The notes beneath the pieces are model-generated. The model was given only the letters and a program-made list of their open reading frames with translations, searched no databases and was not told the DNA's origin. 64,000 bases of DNA from Leisingera caerulea DSM 24564 (GTDB lineage: Bacteria; Pseudomonadota; Alphaproteobacteria; Rhodobacterales; Rhodobacteraceae): contig NZ_KI421513.1 in NCBI RefSeq assembly GCF_000473325.1, positions 1,187,217 to 1,251,216 of the forward strand, in the 5' to 3' direction. Shown in pieces: positions 7,739-16,353 of this stretch. Both the position numbers and the translations under genes were made by a program. How positions within the stretch are numbered: the stretch's first letter is position 1; every line of letters begins with the position of its first letter.

Positions 7739-8035
7739 ATGGATATTCGCAGCCTTTCCGCCGCCAGCGGCTATGCCGCCGCCCGCCCTGCCACCAAAGC
7801 TGACCCGAATCATGAAAGCACCGGTGCCGGCGCCCAACTGAAGCAGAGCTTTGAAAACTTTACTGCGGCCCTGCAGAACAGCGAGCAAGTCTCGGTGCAG
7901 GCGATGACGTCGCAAGCTGATCCGCATGCGCTTGTGCAGGCGCTGGCGCAGACCGAACTGGCGGTCGAAACCGCTGTCACCGTGCGCAACAAGGTCGTCG
8001 AGGCCTATCAGGAAATCCTGAGGATGCCGGTCTAA
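7739..8035 (+). CDS. fliE: MS ring-rod junction protein FliE
   Basis: The 98-residue protein matches FliE, the adaptor joining the MS ring to the proximal rod and the first substrate of the export gate. The C-terminal half carries the family pattern SVQAMTSQADPHALVQALAQTELAVETAVTVRNKVVEAYQEILRMPV, including the conserved final Met-Pro-Val/Ile. It lies between flgC and fliQ in the rod operon, 3 nt before fliQ. Confidence 0.94.
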   Translation: MDIRSLSAASGYAAARPATKADPNHESTGAGAQLKQSFENFTAALQNSEQVSVQAMTSQADPHALVQALAQTELAVETAVTVRNKVVEAYQEILRMPV

Positions 8036-8038
8036 GCC

Positions 8039-8311
8039 ATGATGAGTGAAAGCCTCTTCTATGACACGCTGCGCCAGGCGCTTTGGGCCGCTGTCACCAT
8101 GGCGACGCCAATCCTGGTCGTCGCGCTGGTGGTCGGTCTGGCCATTGGCCTGTTTCAGGCGCTGACCTCGGTGCAGGAAATGACGCTGACTTTCGTGCCC
8201 AAGCTGACTGCGATCCTGGTCGTGTTCTGGATGACAATGGGCTTCATGACACAAACTCTGGTGGCCTTTTTCGACGGCCACGTTGTTCCAATGATTGCCG
8301 GAGGCTCGTAA
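8039..8311 (+). CDS. fliQ: Flagellar export gate protein FliQ
   Basis: The 90-residue protein has two transmembrane helices (about 15-38 and 52-75) and the family motif GLAIGLFQALTSVQEMTLTFVPK between them. FliQ joins FliP and FliR in the export gate at the inner membrane. Its stop codon overlaps the flgF start by one base. It is separated from fliP (24.0 kb) and fliR (13 kb), so the gate genes are spread over three operons. Confidence 0.95.
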   Translation: MMSESLFYDTLRQALWAAVTMATPILVVALVVGLAIGLFQALTSVQEMTLTFVPKLTAILVVFWMTMGFMTQTLVAFFDGHVVPMIAGGS

Positions 8312-9027
8312 TGGGAAACGCAGGTTACGCCACCATTTCACGCCAGTCAGGCCTGATGCGGGAAATGCGCGTCATTGCCAACAACATCGCAAACTCCGCG
8401 ACGACCGGATACCGCCAGGAAGGGCTGATCTTCTCGGAATTCGTGCAATCCTCGCCCGGCCAGCCGTCCTTGTCGATGTCGCGTGCCAATATCTTCAACA
8501 CTTCGATGCAGCAGGGGCAGCTGACGAATACCGGCGGTACCTTCGATTTTGCTATCGAAGGGGATGGCTTCTTTATGGTCGAAACCCCCCAGGGGGAGCG
8601 GCTGACGCGCTCCGGCGCCTTCTCCCCGAATGCAGACGGTGATCTGGTGACAATGGACGGCTACCGGGTGCTGGATGCAGGCCGCGCGCCGGTCTTTGTA
8701 CCGCCGGATGCCGGCAAGATCGAAGTGGGCGCGGACGGCTCGCTGAGCGCAAACGGCCGCCTTCTGGGGCAGCTCGGCCTGTTCAAACCGGTCGAGAAAC
8801 ACACGCTTGTGCGCGAGGACGGTGTGATGTTCCGCGTCGAGGGCGACATTGAGGAGAACTTCGACTCGAAGGTCCTGCAGGGCTTTCTTGAAGGCTCCAA
8901 CGTCAATGCGATTTCCGAAGTCAGCCGGATGATCGAAGTGCAGCGCGCCTATGAGATGGGCCAGAGCTTTCTGCAAGCAGAAGACGAGCGCATCCGCAAT
9001 GCCATCAAAAACCTGATCAAGTCCTAG
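8311..9027 (+). CDS. flgF: Proximal rod protein FlgF
   Basis: The 238-residue protein belongs to the rod/hook family. The N-terminal part has LMREMRVIANNIANSATTGYRQEG and the C-terminal part has FLEGSNVNAISEVSRMIEVQRAYEMGQSFLQ. A central FDFAIEGDGFFMVETPQGERLTRSGAF region is typical of FlgE/F/G. Size and the pairing with flgG directly downstream identify it as FlgF. The start overlaps the fliQ stop (TAATG). Confidence 0.92.
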   Translation: MGNAGYATISRQSGLMREMRVIANNIANSATTGYRQEGLIFSEFVQSSPGQPSLSMSRANIFNTSMQQGQLTNTGGTFDFAIEGDGFFMVETPQGERLTRSGAFSPNADGDLVTMDGYRVLDAGRAPVFVPPDAGKIEVGADGSLSANGRLLGQLGLFKPVEKHTLVREDGVMFRVEGDIEENFDSKVLQGFLEGSNVNAISEVSRMIEVQRAYEMGQSFLQAEDERIRNAIKNLIKS

Positions 9028-9037
9028 GAGAATCCAG

Positions 9038-9823
9038 ATGCGTGCCCTCAAGATCGCAGCAACCGGCATGAGCGCCCAGCAGTTGCGGGTGGAGACTATC
9101 TCCAACAACCTCGCCAACATGAACACCACCGCCTACAACGCCCGCCGCGCCGAGTTCGCAGATCTGCACTACCAGCAGATTTCGCGCGCAGGAACTGTGA
9201 ATGCTTCGGACGGCACCGTGCTGCCGACCGGCGTGCAGGTTGGCCTTGGTGTGCGCCCGGCCGCTGTGTCCGTGCATCTGTCACAGGGGGCGCTGCAGCA
9301 GACCAACAACGACTTGGATATCGCCATCGACGGCAAGGGCTACTTGGAGGTGACCCTGCCCTCCGGCCAGACCGCTTATACCCGCGACGGCGCGCTGAAA
9401 CGCTCGGCCGAAGGGCTGATCGTGACCTCGGACGGTTTCGCAGTGTCGCCGGAAGTCACCATTCCTGACGATGCCACCAGCATTTCGATCAATGCCGAGG
9501 GCGAAGTCTACGGGTACTTCGCGGATTCTCCCGAGGGCCAGCTGCTGGGTCAGTTCACCCTGGCCGGCTTCACCAACCCCAAGGGGCTTGAGGCAATCGG
9601 CAGCAACCTGTTCACCGAAACAGAAGCCTCGGGCGCAGCCACTGTATCCACCGCTGGCGAAGACGGGCTCGGCACCCTGCGCCAGGGCTATTTGGAAGGC
9701 AGCTCGGTCGATGCAGTGCGCGAGGTGACGGAGCTGATCGAAGCCCAGCGCGGTTATGAAATGAACGCCAAGGTCATCTCGGCTGTCGACCAGATGATGG
9801 GTGCAACTACACAGGTGCGCTGA
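9038..9823 (+). CDS. flgG: Distal rod protein FlgG
   Basis: FlgG forms the distal rod that passes through the P and L rings. The 261-residue protein has ALKIAATGMSAQQLRVETISNNLANMNTTAYN at its start, the FlgG-type insert GVQVGLGVRPAAVSVHLSQGALQQTNNDLDIAIDGKGYLEV, and YLEGSSVDAVREVTELIEAQRGYEMNAKVI near its end. Length matches E. coli FlgG (260). It follows flgF by 10 nt with AGGAGA as ribosome site and overlaps flgA by one base. Confidence 0.97.
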   Translation: MRALKIAATGMSAQQLRVETISNNLANMNTTAYNARRAEFADLHYQQISRAGTVNASDGTVLPTGVQVGLGVRPAAVSVHLSQGALQQTNNDLDIAIDGKGYLEVTLPSGQTAYTRDGALKRSAEGLIVTSDGFAVSPEVTIPDDATSISINAEGEVYGYFADSPEGQLLGQFTLAGFTNPKGLEAIGSNLFTETEASGAATVSTAGEDGLGTLRQGYLEGSSVDAVREVTELIEAQRGYEMNAKVISAVDQMMGATTQVR

Positions 9824-10245
9824 TGAAACTTGCTCTTGCCTGCCTCACTGCCGCTGCTTTGTGCGCTCCGCCTGCCTGGGCGGACTACCTGATCCCGCTG
9901 CGGACAATCCGCGCCAAGGAAATCGTGAACCCCGAAGACCTGGCGCTCAAAAAGGGCGAGATCCTCGGGGCGCTATCGGACCCGGCAGAAGTTACAGGCA
10001 TGGAAGCACGTGTCTCTCTCTACGCCGGGCGGCCCTTGCGGCCCGGCGATATCGGCCCGCCGGCCATTGTTGAACGTAACGACCTGGTCACCCTGATCTT
10101 CCGTCAGGGCGTGCTGACCATTGCCGCGGAAGGGCGTGCCCTGGGCCGCGGTGCCGCTGGTGAAGCTGTCCGGGTCATGAATCTCTCTTCCCGCACCACC
10201 GTCACCGGACGGGTCAAGGAAGACGGCTCCGTCGAGGTAAACTGA
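9823..10245 (+). CDS. flgA: P-ring assembly chaperone FlgA
   Basis: A signal peptide (residues 1-20, cleaved after PPAWA) is followed by a SAF-like domain (RTIRAKEIVNPEDLALKKGEI, then LYAGRPLRPGDIGPP) and the C-terminal FlgA part with VRVMNLSSRTTVTGRVKEDGSVEV. The 140-residue protein acts in the periplasm, helping FlgI assemble around the rod. It is a short form without the extra N-terminal domain of enterobacterial FlgA. Both neighbours overlap it by one base, indicating tight coupling. Confidence 0.93.
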   Translation: MKLALACLTAAALCAPPAWADYLIPLRTIRAKEIVNPEDLALKKGEILGALSDPAEVTGMEARVSLYAGRPLRPGDIGPPAIVERNDLVTLIFRQGVLTIAAEGRALGRGAAGEAVRVMNLSSRTTVTGRVKEDGSVEVN

Positions 10246-10985
10246 TGACTATGAAATTCTCCCCCGTCAAACCGCTGCTTTTCGGGCTGGCCTTTCTAGG
10301 CGCCTGCGGCCGGATGGACCACCTGGGCAAGCCGCCCTCCTTCACCCCTGCCAATGAAAGCCAGGAGCATGTGGCGATGCTGTACCAAGGGCTGCCCGCG
10401 CAGACCCAAAACCGGCGCACCGTTGACGGCTCCTCGCTGTGGAGCGGCTCGCAGCAATCGCTGCTCGGCGACCGCCGCGCGATCAAGCGGGGGGATATCC
10501 TGACGGTGGTGATCGAGATCGACGAAGAAGCAGAGATCTCCAACGACACCCAGCGTTCGCGGTCGGGGTCCGAAAGCCTGAACATGCCTCAGCTTCTGGG
10601 CTTGCCGCAGCGGCTGGACAGAAAATTGCCGGAAGGCGCCACTTCGGCAGACGCTGTGGAGCTTGGCAGCTCCAGTTCCGCCGGCGGCAAGGGTTCCGTG
10701 AAACGCAGCGAGAAATTGGAGTTGCGGGTGGCGGCCACCGTTGTCGACGTTCTGCCCAACGGCGTACTGGCGATCAGCGGCACCCAGGAGCTGCGGGTGA
10801 ACTTCGAACTGCGCGAACTGCTTGTGACCGGGTATGTCCGGCCCCAGGACATCAGCCGCCAGAATGAAATCACCTATGACAAGATTGCTTCGGCGCGCGT
10901 TTCTTACGGCGGCCGCGGCCAGATCACCGATGTCCAGCAGCCGCGCTACGGCCAGCAGCTGCTTGACGCTGTCCTGCCGTTCTGA
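10245..10985 (+). CDS. flgH: L-ring lipoprotein FlgH
   Basis: The 246-residue protein begins with a lipoprotein signal ending in the lipobox LGAC (Cys near residue 21), fitting an outer-membrane L-ring subunit. The family motifs SLWSGSQQSLLGDRRAIKRGDILTVVIEIDEEAEISNDTQRSR and GVLAISGTQELRVNFELRELLVTGYVRPQDI are visible. The L ring acts as a bushing for the rod in the outer membrane. It lies in the rod operon between flgA and a FliL-family gene. Confidence 0.96.
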   Translation: MTMKFSPVKPLLFGLAFLGACGRMDHLGKPPSFTPANESQEHVAMLYQGLPAQTQNRRTVDGSSLWSGSQQSLLGDRRAIKRGDILTVVIEIDEEAEISNDTQRSRSGSESLNMPQLLGLPQRLDRKLPEGATSADAVELGSSSSAGGKGSVKRSEKLELRVAATVVDVLPNGVLAISGTQELRVNFELRELLVTGYVRPQDISRQNEITYDKIASARVSYGGRGQITDVQQPRYGQQLLDAVLPF

Positions 10986-10993
10986 GGGTTGCT

Positions 10994-11491
10994 ATGCTGT
11001 CGAAACTCCTGCCAGTCATCCTGCTGATCCTCGGAACCGGAGGCGGCATAGGTGCCGGTATTATGCTGATGCCCGCACCTGAAGAAAAGCATGCTGCCGA
11101 ACCCGGCAGCGCTGCGAAGCCCGCCGAGGAAACCGCAGAGGAAATCGCTGAAGACGGCGAAGAGAACCAGCGCGAATACATCAAGATCAGCAATCAGTTT
11201 GTCGTGCCTGTTGTGGAGCGTGATCAACTGACCTCGCTGGTAGTGCTGTCGCTGAGCCTGGAGGCCAAGCAAGGCACCGGTGAGAAAGTCCGCACCTTAG
11301 AGCCAAAACTGCGCGATGTCTTCCTGCAAGTCCTCTTCGACCACGCCAACATGGGCGGCTTCCGCGGCGCTTTCACCCGGTCTGATGTGCTGGAGCCGCT
11401 GCGCACCGCCCTGCGCGAGGCTGCGCAGAAACACATCGGCAAGGGTGTGTATGATGTGCTGATCATGGAGATTTCCCGGCAGGACGTCTGA
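10994..11491 (+). CDS. FliL-family protein of the rod operon
   Basis: The 165-residue protein has one N-terminal membrane helix (residues 3-27), an acidic Ala/Glu linker, and a periplasmic domain (about 55-165) with ISNQFVVPVVERDQLTSLVVLSLSLEA and a final VYDVLIMEISRQDV. This resembles FliL, which supports stator function. A second, more typical fliL is encoded at 20.8 kb. This gene ends the flgB operon and is followed by a terminator. In related genomes a divergent FliL-like gene commonly follows flgH; its own role is not known to me. Confidence 0.75.
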   Translation: MLSKLLPVILLILGTGGGIGAGIMLMPAPEEKHAAEPGSAAKPAEETAEEIAEDGEENQREYIKISNQFVVPVVERDQLTSLVVLSLSLEAKQGTGEKVRTLEPKLRDVFLQVLFDHANMGGFRGAFTRSDVLEPLRTALREAAQKHIGKGVYDVLIMEISRQDV

Positions 11492-11518
11492 CTGCAGCAC
11501 ACCGGTTCAAACTAAAAA

Positions 11519-11544
11519 AGCCGGCCTCTTGAGGCCGGCTTCTT
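11519..11544 (+). terminator. Terminator between convergent flagellar operons
   Basis: An inverted repeat AGCCGGCCTC / GAGGCCGGCT folds into a GC-rich hairpin with a tiny loop, preceded by an A-run and followed by a T-rich TTCTT. The flanks would let it work on both strands, ending the flgB operon and the flhA-flhB operon. Confidence 0.8.
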
Positions 11545-11569
11545 GCTGCCAGGTACGGATGTCTGCACC

Positions 11570-11968
11570 TCAGCCTTCCAGCAGCCGGGCCATCTGGGCC
11601 TTGGCCAGCTCTGCCTTGTGCCGCTTGCGTTCAGCTGCGGCCATCGTTTCAACCGCATGTTTGCGGCCGAAGGCCTTGCGCAGCTGGTCCATGCTCCGCA
11701 GTTTTTGCGCAGTTGCCTTGGCCAGCTCCTGGTTCAGCTGCCGCCGGGTGCGCGTATGCCAGCCCTGCCATAGCAGATCCGCTCCCAGAGCCTTCATCGC
11801 ATGATCGCCATCGGTCTGCTCGCGCGCAGCCTGCACCTGCACGTTCAGTTTGGTCAGCTGGCCGCGCAGCTCCGCTTCCCGGGCCAGCACGGGCTGAATT
11901 TTGGCGTGCTCCTGCATATATTTCGCCGCGGTCACCGCTGCCATCTGATCCAGCATCTTTTGCTTCAT
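11570..11968 (-). CDS. Charged helical protein after flhB, possibly FliJ-like
   Basis: The 132-residue product is almost wholly helical, rich in Lys/Arg/Gln/Ala, with no signal peptide or membrane helix. Its start overlaps the flhB stop by 4 nt (ATGA), so it is made with the export gate. Size, charge and coiled-coil character recall FliJ, the export chaperone-escort that links FliI to FlhA, and no other fliJ is visible in the window. No specific FliJ motif can be claimed, so the assignment is contextual. Confidence 0.55.
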   Translation of the reverse strand: MKQKMLDQMAAVTAAKYMQEHAKIQPVLAREAELRGQLTKLNVQVQAAREQTDGDHAMKALGADLLWQGWHTRTRRQLNQELAKATAQKLRSMDQLRKAFGRKHAVETMAAAERKRHKAELAKAQMARLLEG

Positions 11969-13053
11969 GTCACCTTCCCTTTGGCACGCAGGCGCATTTC
12001 CTCGGCAAAACGGATTGCCGCAGCCACCGGCGCGTAATGCTCTTCCAAAATTTCATCGCCGATTTCGATCGCCGCGTGCAACGCCCGAGCAGTCGGCGGA
12101 TCGCTGTGGATCGGAATCCCGTGTTCATTGGCAACCCGCCGGATCGCCGCGGCAATTTCATCGACGCCCTTCGCAACACAGACCGGGGCAGCGCCGGGCT
12201 CGCGGCTCCACTGCAGGGCAACCGCATAGTGCGTCGGGTTGACGACCACCACATCCGCCTTGGGCACATCCGCCAGCATCTGTCCCATCGCGATCTGCTG
12301 GCCGCGCTGGCGCCGCTGGTTCTTCATATGCGGGTCGCCTTCTGCATCCTTCATTTCGTCCTGGATTTCCTTGCGCGACATCATGTTCTTCCGGCGGTGC
12401 TCGGCGTGCTGGAAGGCAGCGTCGACGATCCCGATTGCAAGCGCGATGATGAGCGCCAGAAACAGGAACTCCATCGAAAGCTGCGCCAGCATCAGGACCA
12501 CCGATTGCGGGCCGGTTCCGGAAGAGGCGATCATCTCGGGCAACCTGTGGGACAGATAGACCCCCAGGCACACTGAATAGAGCGTCAGTTTCACGAAGCT
12601 CTTGAAAAACTCGAACAAGCCGGCGCGTCCGAACTTGTTTTTGGCATTCGAGATGATCGAGATGCGCGACAGTTTCGGCTCCAGTTTGGTTGGCGCAAAG
12701 ACCATCGCCCGCTGCCCGACAATCGACAGCAGAACAATCGCAAAGGGGACAAGAAACCAAGGCAGTACCGGGCGGAACGCGCTTCCGATGAACTCGCCCA
12801 CCGGCGCTGCGGCGGAGCCTTCAAAAAACAGCGGCGCCAGCCGGTCCGGCTGGTCCAGGTAGGTCATCAGCGCAGTGCCGATCCCCTCAACGCTGCCGCT
12901 GCCCGCGGTGTAGAACGCAATGATCAGGCCCAGATAAGCCGCTGCCACCGACAGGTCGGTGGATTTGGCAACTTCGCCTTTTTCCCGGGCCTTGCGGAGT
13001 TTCTGTTCCGTTGGCTCAAATGACTTGTCTGAGTCGTCGTCCTGGCCGCTCAT
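11965..13053 (-). CDS. flhB: Flagellar export gate protein FlhB
   Basis: FlhB sets substrate specificity of the export gate through self-cleavage. The 362-residue protein begins with the usual EPTEQKLRKAREKGEVAKS, has four membrane helices between about 35 and 212, and carries the autocleavage motif NPTH at 272-275. The cytosolic tail follows with HYAVALQW and the PLARAL-like PPTARALHAA. Cleavage here, together with FliK, switches export from hook to filament. It overlaps fliR and the downstream gene by 4 nt each. Confidence 0.97.
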   Translation of the reverse strand: MSGQDDDSDKSFEPTEQKLRKAREKGEVAKSTDLSVAAAYLGLIIAFYTAGSGSVEGIGTALMTYLDQPDRLAPLFFEGSAAAPVGEFIGSAFRPVLPWFLVPFAIVLLSIVGQRAMVFAPTKLEPKLSRISIISNAKNKFGRAGLFEFFKSFVKLTLYSVCLGVYLSHRLPEMIASSGTGPQSVVLMLAQLSMEFLFLALIIALAIGIVDAAFQHAEHRRKNMMSRKEIQDEMKDAEGDPHMKNQRRQRGQQIAMGQMLADVPKADVVVVNPTHYAVALQWSREPGAAPVCVAKGVDEIAAAIRRVANEHGIPIHSDPPTARALHAAIEIGDEILEEHYAPVAAAIRFAEEMRLRAKGKVT

Positions 13054-13829
13054 GGCATGCCGCCCCCTGGATTTGCAAAGAAGGTCATCAAGGCACGGGA
13101 CCAGACATCCAGGATCACCGGGCTGCCGACCATCAGGATGAACAGCCCCATGAGCGTGATCACCGGTGCGCCGACCATCGCCACCATAAGCTGAGGCATT
13201 GCACGGTTAATCACCCCAAGGGTCAAGTTATAGATCACCGCGGTAATCACAAACGGAGCTGCCAGCGTGAACGCCAGCGAAAAGCTTTGCGAAACCCGGA
13301 AAACACCCCACTCTGTCAGTCCGGCAGCAACCGGGAACTGGCCTGCCGGAAACATCCGGTAAGAGCTGATCAGCAGTTCCGCAACCCGCACATGCAGCCC
13401 CATCATAGTGGCGAGGGTCACGCCGGAGATCATTAGAACGGCGCCAAGAGCCGGCATCGGCTCTGCTCCGATGCCGCCCAGAACCTGCGACAGCGAAGTG
13501 GCTTGCGCCGCCATCGTGCCAGCGGTCTGCAACGCCAGCACAAAGATCCGGACGCCGATGCCCAAGGCCAGGCCGATTATGGCTTCGGTCACCGCAAAGC
13601 GGGCGTAGGCCAGCACGTTGTCCGGTTCAGGAAATGCAGGCAGAGCCGGTGCCACGACGAATGTAAAGGCTGCGGCCACTGCCAGCTTAACCCGCGCAGG
13701 CACATAAAGCTCCCCCATTGCAGGCAACACCGACACCATCGCTGCCACTCTCAGGAACACAATGGCGGCGTGCCAGAACCCTGCCCCCAGCATCAGAACC
13801 AGCTCTGGCGGCAGGAAGTCCAGGTTCAT
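13050..13829 (-). CDS. fliR: Flagellar export gate protein FliR
   Basis: The 259-residue hydrophobic protein has about six membrane segments and the FliR-type central region GLALGIGVRIFVLALQTAGTMAAQATSLSQVLGG. FliR combines with FliP and FliQ in the helical export gate. The ATGA overlap with flhA upstream and with flhB downstream shows an flhA-fliR-flhB transcription unit, a common alphaproteobacterial order. Confidence 0.95.
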   Translation of the reverse strand: MNLDFLPPELVLMLGAGFWHAAIVFLRVAAMVSVLPAMGELYVPARVKLAVAAAFTFVVAPALPAFPEPDNVLAYARFAVTEAIIGLALGIGVRIFVLALQTAGTMAAQATSLSQVLGGIGAEPMPALGAVLMISGVTLATMMGLHVRVAELLISSYRMFPAGQFPVAAGLTEWGVFRVSQSFSLAFTLAAPFVITAVIYNLTLGVINRAMPQLMVAMVGAPVITLMGLFILMVGSPVILDVWSRALMTFFANPGGGMP

Positions 13830-15919
13830 GCCTGCACCATGCCAACAAGCGCAGGCCGTGCTTCCAGGCCGATTTCTTCGAAGGACAGCACTGGATTGGT
13901 GATGCCGCGGGATTTTAGAATCGTCCTCAGATAGCGGCGGCGGCGGGTCGAGGTCACCACCGCGGCAAACACACCTTGATCGGTGATCGTCGAAAGCTTG
14001 TCGCTCAGCCCGTCAGCAAGACGGTTGAACAGATCCGGCGGCAGCGCGATGTCCAGCCCCGCACCTTGCGCATCGACTTGATAGGTTGAGAACTTGTCCT
14101 CCCATTCCGGCGCTAGCTGGATCAGCGGAATGGTCCCATCCTCACGTTTCATCTCAGCCACCAGCTGGAACCCAAGGCGCTGGCGCACGTGCTCGCAGAT
14201 CAGCTCAGGCTGCGTGGTGTGCAGACGTGCCTCTGCAATCGATTCCAGGATCAAAGGCATGTTGCGGATAGACACCCGCTCCTCCAGCAGCAGCCGCAGG
14301 ACAGCGTGCAGCGTGTCCATCGGCACCTTGTCGGGCACCAGCGCATCCAGCAGCTTGCGGTTTGCCTCGGCTCGGAAGCTGTCGGAGAGCTGCGTCATTT
14401 CATCCAGCAGGCGGCGCAACGACTTGAGCGTCAGCAAGCGGCTGAAGTTCTGCTTGATAATCTCCAGCAAATGGGTCGCCAGGATTTCCGGCGGCGTGAC
14501 CACAGTAGCGCCAGCCAGCGCCGCCTGTTCCTGTGCCTTGGCCGAAATCCAGCGCGCCGGCGCGCCATAGACCGGCTCGGTCACATCAGTGCCAGGCGGC
14601 AGCGCATCATGGTTGTCGGGCATCAACGCCAGAACCATATCGGGGTGCAGAGTGCCGCGAACCTGTTCGACGCCCTGCACCTTGATCACATACGTTCCCC
14701 GCTCCAGATCGTGCTGATCGGTCAGCCGGATCTCCGGCAGGATCAGGCCGAATGTCGTTGCGATGTGGGACCGCATATTCGCGATCCGCGCGTCCAGGCC
14801 GGTGCCTTCATCCAGCACCATGCTGACCAGATCGGGCGCAAACTCCAGATGCAGATCGTCGAGATCCAGAATGTCGCCCAGCGGCCGCGAGGCAGACGGA
14901 TCGGCGGCTTCCTCGATCTTTTCCTCGATCTCGGCTTCTGCATCGTCCTTCTTCTTCTTGGCCACCCGGAAAGCGGAATAGCCCAGAACCCCGCCGCCGA
15001 TCACGAAGGGAATAAAAGGCAGGCCCGGCACCAGCGCAAACAGCACCATCAGCACCGCAACTGTGGTCAACGCTGCCGGGTGGCGGCCGAACTGGTCGAA
15101 CAGAGCGATATCGGTGGCGCCAGTGGTGCCGCCGCGCGCCAGCAGCAGTGCTGCCGCAATGGAAATGATCACCGAGGGGATCTGCGAGACCAGGCCGTCG
15201 CCGACCGTCAGAATGGCATAGGTCTCAAACGCGCTGCCAACAGGCATCCCGTGGACCAGCACCCCCATGATCAGCCCCATGACGAGGTTCAGCAAAGTGA
15301 TAAGGAGACCAGCGATTGCGTCCCCCTTGACGAACTTCGACGCACCGTCCAGCGAGCCGAAGAAGGTCGTTTCCTGCTGGTCACGCTCGCGCCGTTCCTT
15401 GGCAGTCTGGTGGTCGATGGCGCCCGCGGACATGTCCGCGTCGATCGCCAGCTGCTTGCCTGGCATCCCGTCCAGTGCAAAGCGCGCGCCCACTTCGGCC
15501 ATCCGCGCCGCGCCTTTGGTGATCACCATGAAGTTGACGATCAAAAGCACCCCGAAAACAACCAGGCCGAGGAACACACTGCCCCCCATGACGAACTGGG
15601 CGAATCCTTCGATCACATTGCCGGCCGCATCGGTGCCCGAATGGCCTTGGCCGATAATCAGCTTGGTGGAGGAGACGTTCAGTGACAGGCGCAGCATCAG
15701 CGACGCCAGCAGAACCGTTGGAAAAGACGAAAAATCCAGCGGTCTTTCAATGAACAGGGTGATGGTGAAAATCAGGATGGCAAGCGCAAAGGAGGCTGCC
15801 AGCCCGACGTCCAGCACCCAGGCCGGCATTGGCAGGATCATCATCACGATGATCGCCATCAGCGCCAGCGCCAGCAGGACAGTAGGGCTGAAAACTTGTT
15901 CCGTCGTTAGCTTAGGCAC
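13826..15919 (-). CDS. flhA: Flagellar export gate protein FlhA
   Basis: FlhA is the large export-gate subunit that receives chaperone-substrate complexes and uses the proton motive force. About eight membrane helices occupy roughly the first 310 residues. The FHIPEP-family loop reads MPGKQLAIDADMSAGAIDHQTAKERRERDQQETTFFGSLDGASKFVKGDA. A cytosolic domain follows to residue 697. I place the start at GTG 15919 (PKLTTEQVFSP), matching the usual family N-terminus. An ATG at 15946 would add nine residues but has no ribosome site. A short upstream ORF ends across this GTG, so its translation may be coupled. Confidence 0.95.
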   Translation of the reverse strand: MPKLTTEQVFSPTVLLALALMAIIVMMILPMPAWVLDVGLAASFALAILIFTITLFIERPLDFSSFPTVLLASLMLRLSLNVSSTKLIIGQGHSGTDAAGNVIEGFAQFVMGGSVFLGLVVFGVLLIVNFMVITKGAARMAEVGARFALDGMPGKQLAIDADMSAGAIDHQTAKERRERDQQETTFFGSLDGASKFVKGDAIAGLLITLLNLVMGLIMGVLVHGMPVGSAFETYAILTVGDGLVSQIPSVIISIAAALLLARGGTTGATDIALFDQFGRHPAALTTVAVLMVLFALVPGLPFIPFVIGGGVLGYSAFRVAKKKKDDAEAEIEEKIEEAADPSASRPLGDILDLDDLHLEFAPDLVSMVLDEGTGLDARIANMRSHIATTFGLILPEIRLTDQHDLERGTYVIKVQGVEQVRGTLHPDMVLALMPDNHDALPPGTDVTEPVYGAPARWISAKAQEQAALAGATVVTPPEILATHLLEIIKQNFSRLLTLKSLRRLLDEMTQLSDSFRAEANRKLLDALVPDKVPMDTLHAVLRLLLEERVSIRNMPLILESIAEARLHTTQPELICEHVRQRLGFQLVAEMKREDGTIPLIQLAPEWEDKFSTYQVDAQGAGLDIALPPDLFNRLADGLSDKLSTITDQGVFAAVVTSTRRRRYLRTILKSRGITNPVLSFEEIGLEARPALVGMVQA

Positions 15920-16154
15920 AGTACAGGCCCCATTTCTTGAATGCATTCAATTGATTGATAGACGGGAAGTCCGCCAGGGACTGGCTGCCCAAGGCCCTCC
16001 GGTGCCGCAGCGGCAGCACCAAAAGCAGCCATCCGGCTGCCGGCCTGTCAGCAGGCCCGCCCGCAACGGCCAGCGTCGTGGCAGCATCTGGCGGCGCAGG
16101 CCGGTGGGTAGCGTCTTTGAAGAGAAATGTGAAAAGGGCACTGGCGATGGCCAT
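15912..16154 (-). CDS. Possible small leader ORF coupled to flhA
   Basis: An 80-codon frame (ATG at 16154; it stays open to an earlier ATG at 16226) ends with a TAA that overlaps the proposed flhA GTG start by 8 nt. It has two short hydrophobic runs (SALFTFLF and GWLLLVLPL) and GC-rich third positions similar to neighbours. The flhA start lacks a good ribosome site, which would make sense if ribosomes arrive from this frame. No known family is recognised and neither start has a strong Shine-Dalgarno, so it may be non-coding leader. Confidence 0.35.
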   Translation of the reverse strand: MAIASALFTFLFKDATHRPAPPDAATTLAVAGGPADRPAAGWLLLVLPLRHRRALGSQSLADFPSINQLNAFKKWGLYCA

Positions 16155-16256
16155 AGCCCCGCGTACAGCGTGCGTTGCGCGCGAACGCAGCCCTTGCGGG
16201 CAAAGTATCGAGTTGTTTTCCGGCATTCTGCCCGTTCCAGATCAGGATTCACCCGC

Positions 16257-16285
16257 CTAACAGGTTACCAGCAGCCAGTTGACAA
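16257..16285 (-). promoter_or_regulatory. Weak sigma-70-like promoter candidate for flhA
   Basis: On the minus strand TTGTCA and TGTTAG are separated by 17 bp, downstream of the terminator that isolates flhA from the mot operon. The -10 is poor (three of six). Apart from the small ORF above, the 434 bp between flhA and the 818-residue gene shows nothing else clear. Confidence 0.22.
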
Positions 16286-16307
16286 AGTGTTATCAGCGAA
16301 TAGCAAA

Positions 16308-16329
16308 GGCCGCCCCGGGCGGGGCGGCC
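16308..16329 (-). terminator. Terminator after the fliL-mot operon
   Basis: Perfect 9-bp stem GGCCGCCCC / GGGGCGGCC with a GGGC loop, 25 nt after the stop codon of the 818-residue gene. Read on the minus strand it is followed by TTTGCTATT, a modest T-rich tail. Confidence 0.65.
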
Positions 16330-16353
16330 GGAACGCAGCAAAAAAGTTCCGGA

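Noticed and set aside
14189..15685. A long open frame antisense to flhA
   Set aside because: Low-complexity Gln/His/Arg composition and full overlap with a confident gene mark it as a shadow.
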